Below, one piece after another: positions 61,401-64,000 of a stretch of DNA of 64,000 nucleotides; the stretch's first letter is position 1; every line of letters begins with the position of its first letter. Location of the stretch: the NCBI GenBank assembly GCA_949752735.1, contig OX457037.1, positions 12,782,784-12,846,783 on the forward strand. The letters are read 5' to 3'. Origin of the DNA: Lumbricus terrestris. Lineage: Eukaryota; Annelida; Clitellata; Crassiclitellata; Lumbricidae. Under the pieces are notes generated by a model. It was not told where the DNA came from and searched no databases. It saw nothing but the letters and a program-made list of their open reading frames with translations. The translations under genes were made by a program, and so were the position numbers.

Positions 61401-64000
61401 TCCAGGGACATTTTATCCGGGGACATTTTATCCAAGGACTTTTTGTCCAGGTACATTTTATCCAGGACATTTTCTCTAATTTTGCCGCTACAGCCCTGTC
61501 TAAAGCCGGAGATATTATTCCAACGGCAATTAATAATTAACAATATTTTAGTTAAGAAACATTTACAATTGCGATGTGATTCTTAGAATCAAAGTGATTA
61601 TCAACGCGACGCGAGGGATGTGATGATAGTGATGAACCGTAATTGTGAGCTTTTTACGATTGCGTTACTGCTTCTGCATGATCCTAATATGTTGCAGTGG
61701 CCTATAGATTAATTTGACTCGCTGTATGATGAAACAAAATATATTATCGTTCTGTACAGCAATAAAGCTGATGAATGTGATATATTTCAAAATTACAATT
61801 CATAGACGTGCTTCAATTCGTCAAAAGAAAATTAAATGCGAAACTAAAATTATGATAGCATTCAGTATAATTTGGACGGGATAATCAACAGAAGAATTGT
61901 TGAGAGCAACCGAAGACAGGAGAGGATGGAGAAGAACTGTCCAAAATGCGACCAACCCTCGTGTCGAGGAAGGTTGAAGGAGAGGAGAGAGACAGTATAG
62001 GCTATGTATGTATATAATAGGCTACCTCAATGCCGGCCCAGTAGCTGTTTGTGCTCTCCCGTGCTAGGCTCCGTGCCTTGTCCGTGGCTTCCAGCCAGAA
62101 CGAAAAGACGCGACAGCTTATCTATTAGCACACAAAATATAATATTTCGCTTATTCAAAAAATTTAAGTTCGCCTACTGCAACTTATAATAATTATGAGG
62201 AAGGAAATGAAAAATTTAATGGACATGCATGGACTATCTGATAGCCTACTCCAAAATTCTAGGGTAGAAAATGGGTTTTTACTGGTTCTTCGAGCTAACT
62301 GCATGTACAGTCCGAAAGAGTGCTCGACAGATGAAGCTAAAGTAATCTTTATGGGCAATTCAAAGTTATGCGGTCTGGAGCGTAGAGCATACAGCCTACG
62401 AACAATAGTTGGAAACCGCCTCGGAGTAGCCTATGTGGTTCAAGTTACGAGTGACCCTTGCGAGTAGACACCGGACTAAGCTCACAGGCTCACAGCAGTG
62501 GCAGCATTTATGGTGCAGAAAAATTGCCCTACGTAATCGTTATGTCACATAGCCCAAGAAAAATCTCAAGAAAAGAATGATTAAAACATTGATATGGAGT
62601 GTAACACTATATGGATCAGAAACGTGGACTCTAAGGAAAGAAGATACTAGAAGACTGGAGGCTTTTGAAATGTGGTTATGGAGGAAGACGGAGAGGATTA
62701 GTTGGACTGAACATGTATCAAACGAGGAGGTGCTACAGCGAGTAGAAGAGGAAAGAGCAATGTTGGATACAATAAAGATGAGACAAAAGAAATGGATAGG
62801 ACACATCCTGAGAGGAGAATCCCTTCTGAAAGTGATCATTGAAGGAAGAACTGAGGGAAAAAGAAAAAGTGGAAGACAAAGACAGAAACTACTGGACTGG
62901 ATGCTGGTTGAAGGTTATGGGAAACTGAAAGAAGAGGCTCAGCACCGGGAAGAGTGGCGCCGTCGGAAGTTCGAACCTGCCGTGTGGCAGAGAACATGAA
63001 GAAGAAGATAACCCATTATAGTGGTGGTCATTTTCTTCTCGGTTTTTCAGTCGGTAGATCTATGTATAGCAACATGTAGCCTACGTAGTGTCGGGATGAA
63101 GATTTCCGCAGGCTATATATTGGAAACTGGTTCACTGATCTACATAATATATTAATTAATAGGATTGCGAGACCAGGTTTGGGAAGAACAGAATTATTAC
63201 AATATACCGTGCCACAGATAGCATAATTATGCGATTTAACTTTAAATGTGCAGAGATATTGAGCAGGGCTCAAAATCTATGAGGATATTTAAAGCATGTC
63301 AGCACAATTATATCCTGCAACGGAAGTAGACGTTGTTGGACACCTCTCCGCCAGGGATACTATGTGTGTATACACTTGTAGCCTACAGTACTGTAGACTA
63401 TCATCGCTAATGGACGGGTCAAAGTCCAAGGCTAAACGCGGGGAACTGCGCATCGTAGGCTATAACTTCTCATTTACTCCGAATAATGATAATAATTGTA
63501 ATTGAAGCCGGTAATGAAACTGCAATGCTTGATGACTGAGAAACTAAGTCCTGTAAGCAGTCGGCTGTCTTTCCAGTGAAAATCTTGTCTATTCTCAAAA
63601 TCCGACGAGTGAGCGAAAACAAGAAGTACGAAATGATTGAAATCAAGTTTTAGAATGATAGTCTTCAGTTTAGAACTAATTTACGTTTACCTTGTGCGTG
63701 TAAGTCAGCAATTGATCCGGTTGGACAAGATCAACGGGCGGAAGTAGGCCCACATGGTTGCGTAAGGTAGCAGTTGACTTACGAAAGCAGTGGTAAAAAG
63801 TGACACAATAAAATAAATCAATCGAAAAAGACAATAAAAACAGACGAGCACAAAAATTAAACTTTACCCATTTCCCAATCAGTTTGTGATCGAGATGTTT
63901 TTCGTGTAGCGTTGCCTTCGTATCCGGGGATTCAACTGCGATTATCGAAGGAACGGTTGACGCTGGTTCTCCGTCGAATAGGAAGGTGACATTGAAGGCC
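45357..64000 (-). CDS. Gene B: paralogue of gene A, 5' part beyond window (13 exons seen)
   Basis: Exons: 64000-63868 (cut), 62121-62026, 61205-60810, 59492-59352, 58586-58394 (end uncertain), 57407-57206, 52973-52496, 51895-51685, 51279-51110, 50851-50549, 49920-49803, 47966-47862, 45445-45357. Eleven of these match gene A exons 7-17 in order, length and motif, with the same phases except at one VWD junction. The signal peptide and NIDO exons should lie past 64000. One EGF-like exon not found in gene A precedes the last exon, which encodes a membrane helix and a tail of a few residues. So it is probably a type I surface protein like gene A. The introns took in an intact maT-like element, the DUF7869-like element, MITEs and a 1.1-kb GA array. 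Confidence 0.82.
46060..47215. repeat. 1.15-kb GA-rich minisatellite in the last intron of gene B
   Basis: The plus strand is nearly pure purine, built from AGAGAAGAGGGAGAGGAAG and AGGCAGAG units with higher-order repeats of about 240 bp. Open frames of 391 (plus) and 414 codons (minus) cover it but are pure repeats lacking splice or domain support. Long purine mirror tracts can form triplex DNA (established knowledge). Confidence 0.95.
47862..47966 (-). CDS. Gene B EGF-like exon
   Basis: The frame SLCNPCLSSPCPEKSTCLPS, then YRCIEKPPLP, is an EGF-like start and middle. The exon is symmetrical (phase 1 on both sides), so it can be gained or lost without frame change. No equivalent was found in gene A. 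Confidence 0.78.
48070..49500 (+). mobile_element. maT-like (DD37D) Tc1/mariner element with doubled right end
   Basis: The left end starts CACTGTGTCCCATAAAAAAA with TA before it, and the right end is the inverse (TTTTTTTATGGGACACAG, then TA). The last 60 bp are present twice in tandem (49381-49440 and 49441-49500), each ending in the terminal sequence. The element lies in the intron between the gene B EGF exon and the 49803-49920 exon, opposite in orientation. Confidence 0.92.
48283..49356 (+). CDS. Tc1/mariner transposase, DD37D (maT-like), intact
   Basis: From the ATG at 48283 (after GAATTAAA) the frame gives 357 residues with no stop. The N-terminal half has two helix-turn-helix parts (SSRRLIKEFPQKGWNKNGLD; TIRQIQREIGMSRGTVYRVI) with a GRPR-like linker, PGSGRPRSVRT. 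The catalytic residues are D in WFTDEKLF, D in LQQDSAPAHRA and D in NSPDLNPVDYRIWG. Thirty-seven residues separate the second and third, which defines DD37D. The enzyme cuts and pastes the element at TA. The full length and the three aspartates imply recent activity. Confidence 0.93.
   Translation: MVFSSEDKFFIKNLVLLKGYSSRRLIKEFPQKGWNKNGLDVLLRKIRKTASVDRQPGSGRPRSVRTPENIDAVNDLVLSQEGAPQTYRTIRQIQREIGMSRGTVYRVIHDDLQLKCLKKRRAQLLSTCNTDSRLERCKQLLRKFPEHIVHFIWFTDEKLFTVAPPINAQNDRLYVSTTTLKRNVDANRLLRTRPTFSRSLMVSVAVSKLGCTELFFVEPGVKVNGEYYRNILLMEQMLPAIRRMSSDLFILQQDSAPAHRAKDTIASLRRETPSFIGPELWPANSPDLNPVDYRIWGLMQERVYQTAIRDIDELKERLIVVWAQLKQSVIDKAIEQWRPRLRACVQAKGHHFEHLLK
49803..50851 (-). CDS. Gene B exons matching gene A exons 16-17
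   Basis: Exon 50851-50549 has VLHYSISISNNGRRFSN and VYDSICFSC, matching gene A exon 16. Exon 49920-49803 (118 bp, as in gene A) has CLINGYCFANGQRNPFNP and ECDRC. Phases are 0, 0 and 1. Confidence 0.84.
51110..52973 (-). CDS. Gene B exons matching gene A exons 13-15 (acidic segment, EGF)
   Basis: Exons are 52973-52496 (VPLGKSLFDG, SLCTCLEGVSSC, HCQRVLWDD, CVLDIQ), 51895-51685 (MSWADDKIPEIQNLC, then CSGHGTCTNGTCICHK) and 51279-51110 (YVGTDC). The EGF domain is split by a phase 1 intron as in gene A. Between the first two exons lies the MITE at 52126-52414. Confidence 0.86.
52126..52414. mobile_element. MITE with perfect TSD TGCACGCG
   Basis: The ends CAGGGCCGGATTAAG and CTTTATCTGGCCCCG are inverted, with TGCACGCG at 52118-52125 and 52415-52422. 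It contains two family motifs and matches 21673-21944 closely (for example CTAAAGTGTGGGGGCCC). Confidence 0.94.
54022..54095 (+). tRNA. Degenerate tRNA-Thr(UGU)-like sequence
   Basis: The 74-nt stretch has an A box (TGGTGTAGAGG, 54029-54039), a B box (GGTTCGAATC, 54072-54081), and an anticodon loop CTTGTAA with anticodon TGT. The acceptor ends GTGAC and GTCAC pair over 5 bp, but the anticodon and T stems pair poorly. It is more likely a pseudogene or SINE head than a working tRNA. Confidence 0.35.
54204..56438 (-). CDS. DUF7869-like protein, candidate transposase of the TIR element (2 exons)
   Basis: Exon 1 (56438-56167) and exon 2 (55380-54204) join in phase (TTCAG|GTAAAT; TTACAG|ATGTG) to 482 residues. 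The first 90 are acidic (EEYLFTNEDDDDLSSSDGDE). Then come a short Cys/His part (CDCQHNNGNPCHELF), GHLVCRNTFTFLHAIGHDRL, and the conserved block LHCDNCSGQNKNRFVLWYCA with MITGHTKFAPDGCFGLLKR. This resembles the DUF7869 family known from many invertebrate genomes; the D in HCDN and the GHTKFAPD part could belong to an RNase H-like nuclease fold (inference). The C-terminus is basic and RGR-rich, as in nucleic-acid-binding tails. Its place alone between perfect inverted repeats suggests it moves the element. No stops or frameshifts. Confidence 0.75.
55459..55491. repeat. (TTA)n microsatellite
   Basis: About eleven TTA units lie in the intron of the DUF7869-like gene. Confidence 0.95.
55885..56130 (+). 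repeat. LINE 3'-end-like fragment in the DUF7869-like intron
   Basis: ACATAGCGCCACTC ... GAGGCGCTCCCAAC resembles the hairpin and 3' UTR start of the CR1/L2-like copy at 3256-5030 (AAAGCGCCTC ... GAGGCGCTCCCAG). It has no ORF. Confidence 0.6.
57206..59492 (-). CDS. Gene B exons matching gene A exons 10-12: VWD domain
   Basis: Exon 59492-59352 (141 bp, as in gene A) has TSTGDPHVRTFDRRFY, with the canonical GDPH. Exon 58586-58394 has VSCVCGVAARENDVILVADM. Exon 57407-57206 has HWGISAQIYV and EGLCGSLDSDPENDL. The middle donor is not certain: the frame stays open to 58313 and then into a MITE. The donor GAGGCAA|GTGGAA (phase 1) fits the next exon's frame, but gene A uses phase 0 here. See the finding on a possible frame change. 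Confidence 0.75.
57955..58315 (-). mobile_element. MITE next to the gene B VWD exon
   Basis: Read on the minus strand it starts CTAGGGCGGATACAG and follows 33836-34228 (TATTCGAAGGGGGG, AATTTTCGGTCTTG). Two inverted family motifs lie at about 58107 and 58190. The left end near GTCCAGGGGAGTATCCAG is approximate, and no target duplication was recognised. Confidence 0.75.
58700..58835. repeat. (TCTG/TCTC)n pyrimidine microsatellite
   Basis: Units such as CTCTGTCCCTCTCTGTCC and TCTGTCTGTCTGTC follow each other in the intron before gene B exon 58586-58394. Confidence 0.88.
59987..60777. mobile_element. Foldback element with repeat-array arms
   Basis: The left arm (59987-60200) is 3-4 units of 45 bp made of GCGCGCAGACAAAT and GTTACAAAAGCGCGTAGGGC. 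The right arm (60622-60777) has the same words inverted (TGCGCGCATTTGTC). The outer parts pair best (CGCGCAGGACAAAAGCGCGC). About 420 bp of unrelated DNA lies between. It lies within 35 bp of gene B exon 61205-60810 in the following intron. The ORFs over it (RADKCAQ, ARICLRAF) are repeats. Confidence 0.8.
60810..62121 (-). CDS. Gene B exons matching gene A exons 8-9
   Basis: Exon 62121-62026 has ISCRVFSFW and NSYWAGIE; exon 61205-60810 has LTLKSTIPITCKR and MTLSEADWKSDEGKAY. Both are phase 0 on each side, as in gene A. Confidence 0.84.
61327..61470. repeat. 15-bp minisatellite (GACATTTTATCCGGG)n
   Basis: About nine units alternate ATCC/GTCC. The plus frame repeats DILSG and the minus frame PDKMS. 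It lies between the gene B exons 62026 and 61205. Confidence 0.92.
62570..63010 (+). pseudogene. 3' part of an RTE-like LINE
   Basis: The frame MIKTLIWSVTLYGSETWTLR to EFEPAVWQRT-like end (62577-62999) matches the C-terminal part at 20820-21240. The reverse transcriptase core is missing. It inserted in the intron between the last two gene B exons of the window and is read on the other strand. Confidence 0.88.
63868..64000 (-). CDS. Gene B exon matching gene A exon 7 (cut by window edge)
   Basis: The frame FNVTFLFDGEPASTVPSIIA, then ATLHEKHLDHKLIGKW, ends at the donor GTAAAGT in phase 0. The gene A match is FNVTFLFDGVPSPAVP ... LMGKW. Confidence 0.85.

Noticed and set aside
62195..62467. 90-codon ORF between gene B exons
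   Set aside because: It is on the opposite strand to gene B, has no upstream or downstream exon and no recognisable domain.

Overview
The window is nuclear DNA of an animal, most likely a marine invertebrate. Coding exons are short, carry GT..AG splice sites and sit in introns of 0.2 to 6 kb. The proteins are metazoan extracellular types (NIDO, VWD and EGF modules). About half of the window is transposons, inverted-repeat elements, SINE-like repeats, minisatellites and microsatellites. The palindrome-centred word AGGCCTA is scattered through all non-coding parts. I cannot name the species, and no gene here identifies a phylum.

Genes on the minus strand. Two homologous genes lie head to tail. 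Gene A (25605 down to 1528) appears complete: 18 exons join in consistent phase into 1262 codons giving a signal peptide, a NIDO domain, a VWDE-type core (VWD domain, cysteine-rich parts, EGF-like domain) and a C-terminal membrane helix. Gene B (64000, cut by the window edge, down to 45357) repeats the same exons with nearly the same lengths and phases, adds one EGF-like exon, and ends in its own membrane-helix exon. They look like tandemly duplicated type I membrane proteins related to vertebrate VWDE but with an N-terminal NIDO domain.

Genes on the plus strand, between A and B. Gene C (33632-39729, two exons, 1574 aa) is a very long coiled-coil protein whose middle is about 20 copies of an 84-bp (28-residue) unit. 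Gene D (40168-43145, three exons, 466 aa) joins an acidic/basic N-terminus with repeated KxE motifs to a predicted beta-propeller.

Mobile DNA. A 3.7-kb element (53362-57053) with 34-bp terminal inverted repeats and a 4-bp AAAT target duplication carries an intact two-exon gene for a protein with an HCDNCSGQNKN-type domain (DUF7869-like); it lies in an intron of gene B. An intact DD37D Tc1/mariner (maT-like) transposase gene lies in another gene B intron, and a deleted relative lies in gene A. LINE pieces include a CR1/L2-like reverse transcriptase, an RTE-like one and two 3' fragments. A dispersed family of short elements (nine loci) shares a paired motif around CTGAYGACYTTTTTTAGTC; several copies have hAT-style 8-bp target duplications. 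Nested insertions upstream of gene A (26.1-29.5 kb) can be read back in order.

Large stretches without genes: 1-1527, 28146-30309, 30516-33631, 43146-45356 and the introns of A and B. ORFs over microsatellites and GA-rich arrays are artefacts.
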